Shown here: positions 5,958-12,911 of the stretch, in pieces
Position numbering within the stretch: position 1 is the stretch's first letter
Layout: each line of letters opens with the position of its first letter
Assembly: GCA_964607965.1 (NCBI GenBank)
Contig: CAZSMH010000029.1
Coordinates: 1 to 18,988, forward strand
DNA from: SZUA-584 sp964607965
GTDB lineage: Bacteria; Bacillota; Clostridia; Christensenellales; SZUA-584
Direction: 5' to 3'
Length of the DNA stretch: 18,988 bases
Made by a program: the position numbers and the translations under genes
Notes under the pieces: generated by a model
What the model was told of the DNA's origin: nothing
The model's input: only the letters and a program-made list of their open reading frames with translations
The model's database searches: none

Positions 5958-7168
5958 TGGGAAACGTCTGCGTTATCGGCGGAGGACCGGCGGGAATGAT
6001 GGCGGCTTACGCCGCGGCAGAAAACGGACATTGTGTAACACTGCTTGAGAAAAACGAAAAACTTGGCAAAAAGCTTTACCTTACCGGAAAAGGGCGGTGC
6101 AACATAACAAACGCAGTTCCTATAGAAGACTTTTTTGACAGCGTCGTTAGAGGCGGCGCTTTTTTGTACAGCGCGTTCTATACATTCGATAATACGAGGC
6201 TTTTGCAGCTGCTGGAGCAGTTCGGGCTTGCCGTGAAAACCGAACGGGGAGGGCGCATATTCCCCGTATCGGATAAATCAAGCGACGTTATCAAAACACT
6301 GTCAAAGGCGCTTGTAAGCGTTGGGGTTTGCGTTAAGCTTAACACAAAAGCGGATTCGCTGGTAATAGAAAAAGGGCGCATTGCCGGCGTCAACTGCGGC
6401 GGCAAAAAGCTTTGCTTTGATAGTGTGGTAGTAGCAACAGGCGGGGTTTCGTATCCGTCCACAGGGTCAACGGGAGACGGATACATATTCGCAAAGGCGG
6501 CCGGACACAATGTGACGGAACCCTCCGCATCGCTTGTTGCATTGGATACTAACGAGGATACCGTTTCTCTTGCGGGTCTTACTCTTAAGAATATCGGTTT
6601 TACGCTTTTCAAGGACGGACGGAGAATATACAAGGACCAGGGTGAAATGATGTTTACTCACTCGGGTATTTCGGGCCCTCTGGTCTTGAGCGCCAGCGCT
6701 TATATGGACAACAAAAAAGGTTATTCAGTATCTGTAGATTTAAAACCGGCGCTTGGTGAGAAAACTCTTGATGCCCGTATTCTGCGCGATTTTGCCGAAC
6801 AATCCAATAAACAGTTTCAAAGCGTACTAAAAGGGCTTATACCGTCTGCGCTTTCCCCGCTAATATCTGCACAGTCGGGAATACCGATGAATATGCCCGT
6901 GCATTCTATTACGCGCGCGTCACGCTCGGCTTTGTGCAAAGCGTTAAAGCAGCTGGTGTTTTCGGTTCGCTCCAAGCGCCCTGTGCAGGAAGCGGTTATA
7001 ACGCGCGGCGGAGTGAAACTGGCGCAGATAGACCCGTCAACAATGCAAAGCAAAATGTGCAAAGGGCTATACTTTGCAGGCGAGGTAATAGACGCAGATG
7101 CATTAACCGGCGGGTACAATCTTCAGATAGCTTTTTCCACCGGATATCTTGCCGGCGCAAGCTGTTGA
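5957..7168 (+). CDS. HI0933/BaiN-type FAD-dependent oxidoreductase (NAD(P)/FAD flavoprotein)
   Basis: The 403-residue protein opens with a dinucleotide-binding GGGPAG (8-13) and the family block LGKKLYLTGKGRCNITN (36-52), followed by VVVATGGVSYPSTGSTGDGY in the middle and a C-terminal FAD-contacting GLYFAGEVIDADALTGGYN. Length and motif order fit the HI0933 (YhiN/BaiN) family of cytosolic flavoproteins. One homologue reduces bile-acid intermediates, but most members, including this one, have no proven substrate, so BaiN activity should not be assumed. The ATG overlaps the regulator stop as TGATG; AAGGAT about 9 to 10 bases upstream is a possible ribosome binding site. The stop codon is embedded in the -35 box of the infC promoter. 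Confidence 0.9.
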   Translation: MGNVCVIGGGPAGMMAAYAAAENGHCVTLLEKNEKLGKKLYLTGKGRCNITNAVPIEDFFDSVVRGGAFLYSAFYTFDNTRLLQLLEQFGLAVKTERGGRIFPVSDKSSDVIKTLSKALVSVGVCVKLNTKADSLVIEKGRIAGVNCGGKKLCFDSVVVATGGVSYPSTGSTGDGYIFAKAAGHNVTEPSASLVALDTNEDTVSLAGLTLKNIGFTLFKDGRRIYKDQGEMMFTHSGISGPLVLSASAYMDNKKGYSVSVDLKPALGEKTLDARILRDFAEQSNKQFQSVLKGLIPSALSPLISAQSGIPMNMPVHSITRASRSALCKALKQLVFSVRSKRPVQEAVITRGGVKLAQIDPSTMQSKMCKGLYFAGEVIDADALTGGYNLQIAFSTGYLAGASC

Positions 7169-7193
7169 CAATAAGGAGTAACTGTGATATTAT
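7165..7193 (+). promoter_or_regulatory. Promoter of the infC-rpmI-rplT operon
   Basis: TTGACA (7165-7170), a 17-base spacer and TATTAT (7188-7193) give a near-perfect sigma-A promoter. The -35 box contains the stop codon of the preceding flavoprotein gene. Transcription should begin near 7200, at the first leader hairpin. Confidence 0.85.
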
Positions 7194-7195
7194 TC

Positions 7196-7310
7196 GTTTG
7201 CTTAAAAGCAGAAACAGCCCGTTTCTCACCTGCCGGCATAATGCTAGGCACGGTAAGCAGTTTAAGTGATAAGAGTAAACGGGTTTGAGGACCCGTTTTT
7301 TGTTTTCGCT
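7196..7310 (+). ncRNA. L20-type leader/attenuator upstream of infC
   Basis: The 5' untranslated region has a first hairpin made of GTTT/AAAC plus GCTT/AAGC around 7196-7215, then a GC-rich element (GCCGGCATAATGCTAGGCACGG, in two parts 7231-7240 and 7241-7253), and a terminator. CCCGTTT at 7218-7224 can pair with AAACGGG at 7277-7283, which is also the 5' arm of the terminator, so the two folds exclude each other. This is the design of the L20 leader of Bacillota, where L20 protein binding favours termination and so represses infC-rpmI-rplT. That L20 is the ligand here rests on family knowledge and operon content, not on an alignment. Confidence 0.8.
7277..7305 (+). terminator. Attenuator terminator of the infC leader
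   Basis: AAACGGGT (7277-7284) pairs perfectly with ACCCGTTT (7291-7298) over a 6-base loop, followed by TTTGTTTT. It ends transcription before infC unless the upstream CCCGTTT segment captures its 5' arm. Confidence 0.88.
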
Positions 7311-7356
7311 TAAAACATAAATTTAGCGAATTGACCATAATCTGAAATAAAAAATC

Positions 7357-7372
7357 GGAGGTGTTTACAATA
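7357..7372 (+). promoter_or_regulatory. infC ribosome binding site and ATA start codon
   Basis: GGAGGTG (7357-7363) is followed by 6 bases and then ATA (7370-7372), which opens the IF3 reading frame as M-ANDHQINEQIR. The GTG at 7361 lies inside the Shine-Dalgarno sequence and cannot use it, so ATA is the likelier start. IF3 disfavours non-canonical starts, and E. coli infC autoregulates through AUU in the same way. Confidence 0.75.
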
Positions 7373-7879
7373 GCAAACGATCATCAGATTAACGAGCAGA
7401 TTAGAGATAAAAACGTGAGGCTAATTTCCGAAGACGGAGAACAGCTTGGGATTATGTCTGCGCGTGAGGCGATGGAGATTGCACAAGAGAGAGGGCTTGA
7501 TCTTGTTAAAATTTCCCCTGGTGCACAGCCGCCAGTATGTAAGATACTGGATTACGGGAAATATAAGTTTGAACAGGCAAAAAAGCAAAAGGAAGCGAAA
7601 AAAAACCAGCATGTAATAACGATAAAAGAAATGCGCCTGTCAACTACTATAGACAAGCACGACCTTGACGTAAAAGCAAAATGCGTAAGCAAGTTTTTAA
7701 AGGCGGGCGATAAGGTAAAAGTATCGCTGCGCTTTAGAGGAAGGCAGATGACACATACAGATCAAGGAAGGCAAGTTATGGAGCTTTTCTATTCTATGGT
7801 GCAGGAGAATGCCCTGATGGAGAAAAGTGCAAAGCTTGAAGGCCGGAGTATGTTCATGATATTAGCACCAAAGAACTAA
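7370..7879 (+). CDS. infC: Translation initiation factor IF-3
   Basis: With the ATA start at 7370 the protein has 169 residues. The N-terminal domain (about 1-75) carries NEQIR..VRLI and the PPVCKILDYGKYK signature, then a lysine-rich linker helix (KKQKEAKKNQ), then the C-terminal domain (about 83-169) with KEMRLS, DHDL-like KHDLDVKAK and FRGRQMTHTDQG. IF3 binds the 30S subunit, prevents premature 50S joining and proofreads the start codon and initiator tRNA. The gene is first in infC-rpmI-rplT, behind an attenuator leader, so it is probably controlled both by L20-dependent termination and by its own start-codon selectivity. An annotation that starts at GTG 7361 would add three residues. Confidence 0.95.
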   Translation: MANDHQINEQIRDKNVRLISEDGEQLGIMSAREAMEIAQERGLDLVKISPGAQPPVCKILDYGKYKFEQAKKQKEAKKNQHVITIKEMRLSTTIDKHDLDVKAKCVSKFLKAGDKVKVSLRFRGRQMTHTDQGRQVMELFYSMVQENALMEKSAKLEGRSMFMILAPKN

Positions 7880-7898
7880 CAAGGAGGACGAAGCAGCA

Positions 7899-8096
7899 AT
7901 GCCAAAAATTAAAACGCACAGAGGCGCGGCCAAAAGGTTTTCGTTGACTAAAAGCGGGCGGGTCAAGAGAGCCAAAGCCTATAAAAGTCATATACTGAAT
8001 AAAAAAAGCGCCAAGAGGAAGAGAAACTTAAGGCAGGGTACGTATATAACTGCACAAGAGGAAAAGAACATAAAGCAGCTTATTCCTTATAAATAG
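7899..8096 (+). CDS. rpmI: 50S ribosomal protein L35
   Basis: The 65-residue, very basic protein opens MPKIKTHRGAAKRF and continues KRAKAYKSHILNKKSAKRKRNLR, the standard L35 sequence and length. It is a component of the large ribosomal subunit. AAGGAGG precedes the ATG by 11 bases, a rather long spacing. It lies 19 bases after infC and 21 bases before rplT and is presumably co-transcribed with both. Confidence 0.98.
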   Translation: MPKIKTHRGAAKRFSLTKSGRVKRAKAYKSHILNKKSAKRKRNLRQGTYITAQEEKNIKQLIPYK

Positions 8097-8117
8097 TCAG
8101 CACAGGAGGAAACGAGA

Positions 8118-8474
8118 ATGGCTAGAGTAAAAGGGGCAATAAATGCCCGTAAAAAGCATAAGAAAGTTTTAAAGCTTGCGAAAGGATATTTCGGTGCGAA
8201 GTCCAAGCAATTCAGAGCGGCTAACCCCGCCGTGATGCGCTCGCTGCGATACGCCTATGTAGGCCGCAAACTGAAAAAGAGAGACTTCCGCCGCCTTTGG
8301 ATCACGCGTATCAATGCCGAGGCGCGCGTAAACGGTTTAAGCTACTCCCGCCTTATAAACGGCTTAAAGCGCGCGGGCGTTGCGGTAAACAGAAAAATAT
8401 TAGCGGATATGGCCGTCAACGACAAAACTGCGTTTGCGGGCATGGTAAATGTCGCAAAGAAAAAACAAAAATAG
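8118..8474 (+). CDS. rplT: 50S ribosomal protein L20
   Basis: The 118-residue basic protein begins MARVKGAINARKKHKKVLKLAKGYFGAKSK in family style and contains YVGRKLKKRDFRRLWITRINAEAR, the conserved rRNA-binding core. L20 is an early 23S rRNA-binding protein needed for 50S assembly. In Bacillota it also binds the infC leader and represses its own operon, which fits the attenuator at 7196-7310. AGGAGG lies about 8 bases before the ATG. It is the last gene of the operon and is followed by a strong terminator. Confidence 0.98.
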   Translation: MARVKGAINARKKHKKVLKLAKGYFGAKSKQFRAANPAVMRSLRYAYVGRKLKKRDFRRLWITRINAEARVNGLSYSRLINGLKRAGVAVNRKILADMAVNDKTAFAGMVNVAKKKQK

Positions 8475-8487
8475 CAGAAGCATTCAG

Positions 8488-8516
8488 AGAAGAGCCGTTA
8501 TAATGGCTCTTTTTTC
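8488..8516 (+). terminator. Rho-independent terminator of infC-rpmI-rplT
   Basis: AAGAGCC (8490-8496) pairs perfectly with GGCTCTT (8505-8511) over an 8-base loop and is followed by a T-run to 8515. It starts about 14 bases after the rplT stop. Confidence 0.92.
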
Positions 8517-8539
8517 GTTGGAATAAAAATTCGTTTTCG

Positions 8540-8568
8540 TTGTAAAAAGGCGTATGCAATGATAGTAT
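8540..8568 (+). promoter_or_regulatory. Putative promoter for the MFS-GDPD pair
   Basis: TTGTAA (8540-8545), a 17-base spacer and TAGTAT (8563-8568) lie between the rplT terminator and the MFS gene. Each box matches 4 of 6 consensus bases. Confidence 0.5.
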
Positions 8569-8592
8569 ATAAATAAAAACAGGAGAACGGCG

Positions 8593-9897
8593 ATGAGGCT
8601 CAATTATAAATATACCTTTATTGCAGGGCTTGCGTTTCTAACCATATCTGCATTCTGGCAGCTTTACGACTTTATCATTCCGCTTATATTGTATAACAGA
8701 TTCGGTATCGACCATACCACCTCCGGTTTTATTATGTCTGCTGACAATATTATCGCGCTGCTGTTACTGCCCCTTTTCGGCGCTATATCCGACAGGACTA
8801 ATACGTCTATCGGTCGCAGGATGCCGTTTGTTGTATTCGGCACAATTGCGGCGGTGCTGTTTATGATGGCGCTTCCCTTAGCAGCACATATGGGCAGTAT
8901 CATATTCTTCATGTTAGCGCTGGGGCTTGTTCTGCTGGCAATGGCGGTTTACCGTTCACCTGCGGTGGCGCTAATGCCGGATATAACTCCTAAACCCCTG
9001 CGTTCAAAAGGGAACGCCGTTATCAATCTTATGGGCGCTCTTGGCGGTGCGGTGATATTGCTGCTAAATTCTTTTCTGGCGCCGGATACCAAAGATCCAA
9101 ACGCAAACTACTGGCCGATTTTCATAGCAACGGCGGGTATTATGATAATAGGTACATTGGCATTAAAATCTTTTATTAACGAACCAAAACTGGTAAAGAA
9201 AATGCGCAGTGACAGCGCCGCAATGGGAATTGATGCGGAAGAGGCCAAAGAAGGCGCGGAAATTGACATAAAGAAAGAAAAGCTTCCTTCAGACGTGCGT
9301 AAAAGCATGGCGCTTATTCTTATTTCGATATCATTATGGTTTATGGGCTATAATGCGGTGACTACTGCTTTTTCCAAATACGCGGTTAATGCCCTCGGTA
9401 TGGAAGAAGGCCAGGCCTCGCTGATACTTATGGTCGCTATTATTGCGGCAACTGTTACATTTTTGCCCGTTGGCTTTATATCAACGAAAATAGGCAGGAA
9501 AAAGAGCATACTGTTCGGCGTTGTGCTGCTTTCCGCGGTGTTTGCCACCGCATCGGCCTATACCGAGTTTTCCCCACTTATGTATGTTTCATTTGGTCTG
9601 GCGGGAGTGGCTTGGGCATGCATTAATGTAAACTCGCTGCCTATGGTGCTTGAGATGTCTAAAGGTGCAAGTGTAGGCAGATATACCGGGTATTATTATA
9701 CTTTTTCTATGGCTGCCCAGATTGTAACGCCTATACTCTCAGGGGCGCTGCTGGATCATGTGGGTTACTATACGCTGCTTCCGTACGGAGCCTTGTTTGT
9801 TGCGCTTGCGTTTATAACGATGGCTAAGGTAAAACACGGAGACTCAAAACCGCCCGCACCCGCGTCAAAGCTTGAAACAATGGGTGCGGCAGATTGA
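8593..9897 (+). CDS. MFS transporter, SLC45/GPH-like, substrate unknown
   Basis: The 434-residue protein is strongly hydrophobic with about 12 membrane segments in two halves, split by a charged cytoplasmic loop around residues 195-238. The first inter-helix loop reads GAISDRTNTSIGRRMPF (about 60-77), the MFS motif A in the form seen in SLC45 and glycoside-pentoside-hexuronide type carriers; a second copy in the C-terminal half reads GFISTKIGRKKS. AGGAG lies 7 bases before the ATG. The stop sits one base before the ATG of a glycerophosphodiester phosphodiesterase, so the two are probably made together. A sugar or glycerophosphodiester substrate is possible, but the sequence does not decide it. 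Confidence 0.88.
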   Translation: MRLNYKYTFIAGLAFLTISAFWQLYDFIIPLILYNRFGIDHTTSGFIMSADNIIALLLLPLFGAISDRTNTSIGRRMPFVVFGTIAAVLFMMALPLAAHMGSIIFFMLALGLVLLAMAVYRSPAVALMPDITPKPLRSKGNAVINLMGALGGAVILLLNSFLAPDTKDPNANYWPIFIATAGIMIIGTLALKSFINEPKLVKKMRSDSAAMGIDAEEAKEGAEIDIKKEKLPSDVRKSMALILISISLWFMGYNAVTTAFSKYAVNALGMEEGQASLILMVAIIAATVTFLPVGFISTKIGRKKSILFGVVLLSAVFATASAYTEFSPLMYVSFGLAGVAWACINVNSLPMVLEMSKGASVGRYTGYYYTFSMAAQIVTPILSGALLDHVGYYTLLPYGALFVALAFITMAKVKHGDSKPPAPASKLETMGAAD

Positions 9898-9898
9898 T

Positions 9899-10711
9899 AT
9901 GGGCTTGATTATAGCAATAAGTATATTGTCTTTACTGGGCGTATATATTTATCTTATTTCTCCGAAACGCGTGACGGAAAACAGCCGCGGTTTGTTTAAG
10001 GATACTTATTATGCGCACCGGGGGCTTCACACCAAAGACGGCGCAGTACCCGAAAATTCGGCCGCGGCGTTTGAAGCCGCGGTTAAGGCGGGTTACGGAA
10101 TTGAGCTGGATGTGCATATAACATCCGACGGAGAATTAATAGTTTTTCATGATGACGATTTACTGCGTATGTGCGGCGTTAAAATAAGAGTGGGGGATAG
10201 CACATATAAACAGCTTTTAGAATATCGGCTGCTTGACACCGATGAGAGGATTATGCTTTTCAGCGAAGTTTTACAGCAAGTCGCCGGGCGCTGTCCGCTT
10301 GTGGTGGAACTAAAAAACGGCTGGAACAACAAAACGCTGTGCGAGAAAACGGCGGAGATGCTTGACGGTTACAGGGGAGAATACTGCATAGAGTCTTTCC
10401 ATCCGATGATTGTAAGGTGGTTTTATAAAAACAGGCCAGAAGTTGTGCGGGGGCAGCTTGCGGCGGGGCGCAGACAGTACAAAAATATCCCTGCCTATCA
10501 GGGAGCAATGCTGTCAGCTCTCTTGGCGAACGTGCTTGGGCGTCCGCATTTTGTATCATACAGACACGAGGATGCCAGAAAGCATATTGGTCTGCGGATT
10601 GTGCGGCTGCTCGGGGGCAAGCTGGTAGGCTGGACGGTGCACGATACAGACGATTTGTCGTTCTGCAGGCGTTTCTTTGACGCAATAATATTTGAATTGT
10701 TAAAACCATGA
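9899..10711 (+). CDS. Membrane-anchored glycerophosphodiester phosphodiesterase (GDPD)
   Basis: From ATG 9899 the protein has 270 residues: one membrane helix (about 2-20) and a GDPD TIM-barrel with HRG at 40-42, PENS at 51-54, metal ligands Glu69 and Asp71 in ELDVH, and HDDD at 84-87. His40 and His84 are the expected catalytic pair. GDPDs split glycerophosphodiesters into glycerol-3-phosphate and an alcohol. Lys-Arg just after the membrane helix suggests, by the positive-inside rule, that the catalytic domain faces the cytoplasm, though this is only a prediction. ATG 9899 directly follows the MFS stop as TGATATG; earlier in-frame TTG 9872 and GTG 9884 are possible but would overlap the MFS gene and have no better ribosome site. 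Confidence 0.87.
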   Translation: MGLIIAISILSLLGVYIYLISPKRVTENSRGLFKDTYYAHRGLHTKDGAVPENSAAAFEAAVKAGYGIELDVHITSDGELIVFHDDDLLRMCGVKIRVGDSTYKQLLEYRLLDTDERIMLFSEVLQQVAGRCPLVVELKNGWNNKTLCEKTAEMLDGYRGEYCIESFHPMIVRWFYKNRPEVVRGQLAAGRRQYKNIPAYQGAMLSALLANVLGRPHFVSYRHEDARKHIGLRIVRLLGGKLVGWTVHDTDDLSFCRRFFDAIIFELLKP

Positions 10712-10725
10712 AAAAAGGTTTTTAT
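10702..10725 (+). terminator. Weak terminator-like hairpin at the end of the GDPD gene
   Basis: AAAACC (10702-10707) pairs with GGTTTT (10717-10722) over a 9-base loop and is followed by only a few T. The left arm is inside the last GDPD codons. The stem is short and AT-rich, so read-through into ruvC is likely. Confidence 0.3.
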
Positions 10726-10770
10726 GCTTTTTGATATTAATTGCTCAGATAATAAAAAAAGGAAGTACGT

Positions 10771-11265
10771 ATGGTAATTTTGGGTATTGACCCCGGACTG
10801 GCTCTTATGGGCTACGGCGTACTGCTGTTTCGTGATAACTGCCTTTCTCTTATAGAATGTGGTACAATAGTTACCGAGGCGGGTATGCCGCTGCCGCGAC
10901 GGCTGAAAATAATATACGAAAATATAGGAGCGCTGATTGCCAAACATGCGCCAGACTGTATAGCGTTTGAGGAGCTTTTTTCCGGGCGCAATACAAAGAC
11001 GGTTATACAGGTCGCACAGGCGCGAGGAGCCGCTATGGCGGCAGCGTTTTCCACCGGCGCACAGCTTTTTGAGTATACGCCTATGCAGATAAAGCAGGCG
11101 ATCACGGGCTACGGCCATGCGGACAAGAACCAGGTACAGCAGATGGTGCGCGTGCTGCTTAGGCTGCAAGACGTTATCAGGCCTGATGATGCGGCTGACG
11201 CTGTGGCATGTGCTATATGCCACGCGAATTCGAGCCGTTTCGCGGACAAATTCCGGATTAAATAA
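10771..11265 (+). CDS. ruvC: Crossover junction endodeoxyribonuclease RuvC
   Basis: The 164-residue protein has the RNase H-fold acidic residues of RuvC: Asp7 in GIDPG, Glu67 in AFEELF, and Asp140 and Asp143 in PDDAADAVACAICH. RuvC dimers make paired cuts in Holliday junctions after RuvAB branch migration. AAAGGAAG precedes the ATG. It is first in ruvC-ruvA-ruvB with a 9-base gap to ruvA. No convincing promoter was found in the 59 bases before it, so it may be read from the MFS-GDPD transcript or from an unrecognised promoter. Confidence 0.97.
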   Translation: MVILGIDPGLALMGYGVLLFRDNCLSLIECGTIVTEAGMPLPRRLKIIYENIGALIAKHAPDCIAFEELFSGRNTKTVIQVAQARGAAMAAAFSTGAQLFEYTPMQIKQAITGYGHADKNQVQQMVRVLLRLQDVIRPDDAADAVACAICHANSSRFADKFRIK

Positions 11266-11274
11266 GAGGTTTAT

Positions 11275-11859
11275 ATGTACGAGTACATAAAAGGCGAGGT
11301 AATAAGCACTGAGACCGACCGCGCTGTTATTGAAACAGGAGGTATCGGCTACTGCATTTATACCACGGCGCAGTCGCTGCTGCGCATAAAGACTGGACAG
11401 CAAGCCAAGCTTTACTGCCGGTTTATAGTGCGTGAAGATTCGCACACGCTATATGGCTTTGTCACGCCGGAGGAAAAAGAAATGTTCGTGCGCTTAACGG
11501 GCGTGTCGGGCATAGGCCCTAAGGCGGCGTTAGCCGTGCTTTCCGCGATGAAAGTAAGCGAACTTGCCGCTGCCATAATCACATCCAACGAAAGCGCATT
11601 AACAAAAGTTTCCGGCATAGGCAAAAAAACCGCACAGCGCATTATAATAGATCTATCGGGAAGCATACAAACCGCGGAAATTCTGGATACCGGCGGTGAA
11701 TCGGCGCAAACCGCGGGCAAAGAGGCCGAGGCTATAAGCGCTCTTGTGTCCTTGGGGTATAACCGTGCCGAAGCGGTGCGTGCGGTATCTTCCGTTCGGA
11801 ACCTCGCGGATACAACGGAAGAGCTTATACTTCTGGCATTAAAACGTATGGGCACATAG
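11275..11859 (+). CDS. ruvA: Holliday junction branch migration complex subunit RuvA
   Basis: The 194-residue protein begins MYEYIKGEVISTETDRAVIE, the OB-fold domain I (about 1-65), followed by two helix-hairpin-helix motifs GVSGIGPKAALAVL (about 77-90) and VSGIGKKTAQRI (about 112-123), and a small C-terminal domain III (about 145-194) that contacts RuvB, with ALVSLGYNRAEA. A weak AGAGGT site lies a few bases before the ATG, overlapping the ruvC end region. RuvA tetramers bind the four-way junction and load the RuvB motors. Confidence 0.97.
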   Translation: MYEYIKGEVISTETDRAVIETGGIGYCIYTTAQSLLRIKTGQQAKLYCRFIVREDSHTLYGFVTPEEKEMFVRLTGVSGIGPKAALAVLSAMKVSELAAAIITSNESALTKVSGIGKKTAQRIIIDLSGSIQTAEILDTGGESAQTAGKEAEAISALVSLGYNRAEAVRAVSSVRNLADTTEELILLALKRMGT

Positions 11860-11873
11860 GGGAGGAGTAATAA

Positions 11874-12911
11874 TTGGACGAGAACAGGATAGTGTCTGCT
11901 CAATACAGCGAAGCGGATGCTGTCAGCGAGTTATCTTTAAGGCCGGCTACGCTGAGTGAATACATTGGTCAGCAAAAAGTCAAAGAGAACCTAAGGGTTT
12001 TTATAGGCGCGGCAAAAAAACGCGGTGAATCACTAGACCACGTGCTGCTGTACGGTCCTCCCGGACTTGGCAAAACTACGCTTGCATATATAATAGCGTC
12101 AGAGATGGGAGCGGGTATACGCGTAACTTCCGGTCCAGCAATAGAGCGCCCGGGGGATTTGGCTTCCGTACTGACCAATCTTAATAAAGGCGATGTGCTG
12201 TTTATTGACGAGATACACCGTTTAAACAGCAGCGTAGAGGAAGTACTGTACCCCGCTATGGAAGATTTCGCGCTGGATATAATAATCGGGAAGGGTCCTT
12301 CTGCGCGCACATTACGGCTGGGGCTGCAGCCTTTCACGCTGGTAGGCGCAACTACCCGGGCGGGAATGCTCACATCCCCTTTAAGAGACCGTTTCGGGGT
12401 AATTAATCGGCTGCAGATGTACAGCGCCGAAGAACTCGGAGCAATTATAATGCGTTCCGCGGGTATACTGAACATTAGTATAGACTCGGATGCCGCAATA
12501 GAGATAGCATCGCGTTCGCGCGGGACGCCGCGCGTGGCAAACAGGCTTTTAAAGCGAGTGCGCGATTTCGCGGATATAAAAGGCGAAGGGCGCGTTACAC
12601 TGGATATAGCGCGCTATGGGTTAGAGCAGCTTGAGGTTGACGAGATAGGGCTTGACGGCGTGGATAAGGTAATACTGGAAACGATTATTCACAAGTTCGG
12701 CGGAGGACCGGTCGGGCTGGATACGCTGTGTGCCGCCACAAACGAGGAAAGCGTCACAATAGAGGACGTATACGAGCCGTTTTTGATACAGCTTGGATTT
12801 ATCAGCAAAACTCCGCGCGGGCGCGTAGCAACGCAGCTTGCTTATGCGCATTTGGGTTGTCCCTGCAACGGCTCAAATCTTCAGATGCGTATTGACTTAA
12901 CGGAGGAATGA
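11874..12911 (+). CDS. ruvB: Holliday junction branch migration ATPase RuvB
   Basis: The 345-residue protein has Walker A GPPGLGKTT (61-69), Walker B DEIH (112-115), sensor 1 GATTRAG followed by the LRDRFG arginine segment, and the C-terminal winged helix with GGGPVGLDTLC and FISKTPRGR. RuvB hexamers are AAA+ motors that pull DNA through RuvA-bound junctions. The start is TTG at 11874, supported by GGAGGAG six bases upstream and by lack of a suitable ATG. It ends TGA at 12911, immediately before the queA start. The position after ruvA by 14 bases is canonical. Confidence 0.97.
   Translation: MDENRIVSAQYSEADAVSELSLRPATLSEYIGQQKVKENLRVFIGAAKKRGESLDHVLLYGPPGLGKTTLAYIIASEMGAGIRVTSGPAIERPGDLASVLTNLNKGDVLFIDEIHRLNSSVEEVLYPAMEDFALDIIIGKGPSARTLRLGLQPFTLVGATTRAGMLTSPLRDRFGVINRLQMYSAEELGAIIMRSAGILNISIDSDAAIEIASRSRGTPRVANRLLKRVRDFADIKGEGRVTLDIARYGLEQLEVDEIGLDGVDKVILETIIHKFGGGPVGLDTLCAATNEESVTIEDVYEPFLIQLGFISKTPRGRVATQLAYAHLGCPCNGSNLQMRIDLTEE

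Noticed and set aside
5957..7168. Calling the flavoprotein a bile-acid dehydroxylation enzyme (BaiN)
   Set aside because: The HI0933 family is widespread and mostly uncharacterised, and no bai genes are nearby.
10712..10770. A promoter for ruvC
   Set aside because: GATAAT at 10748-10753 resembles a -10 box, but no -35 box stands at 16-18 bases upstream.
10498..11445. A 315-codon minus-strand open frame across the GDPD gene, ruvC and ruvA
   Set aside because: It is antisense to three well-supported genes, has no recognisable domain or ribosome site, and reflects codon bias of the opposite strand.
11969..12475. A 168-codon minus-strand open frame inside ruvB
   Set aside because: Low-complexity Ser/Arg/Pro-rich shadow of the highly conserved RuvB reading frame.
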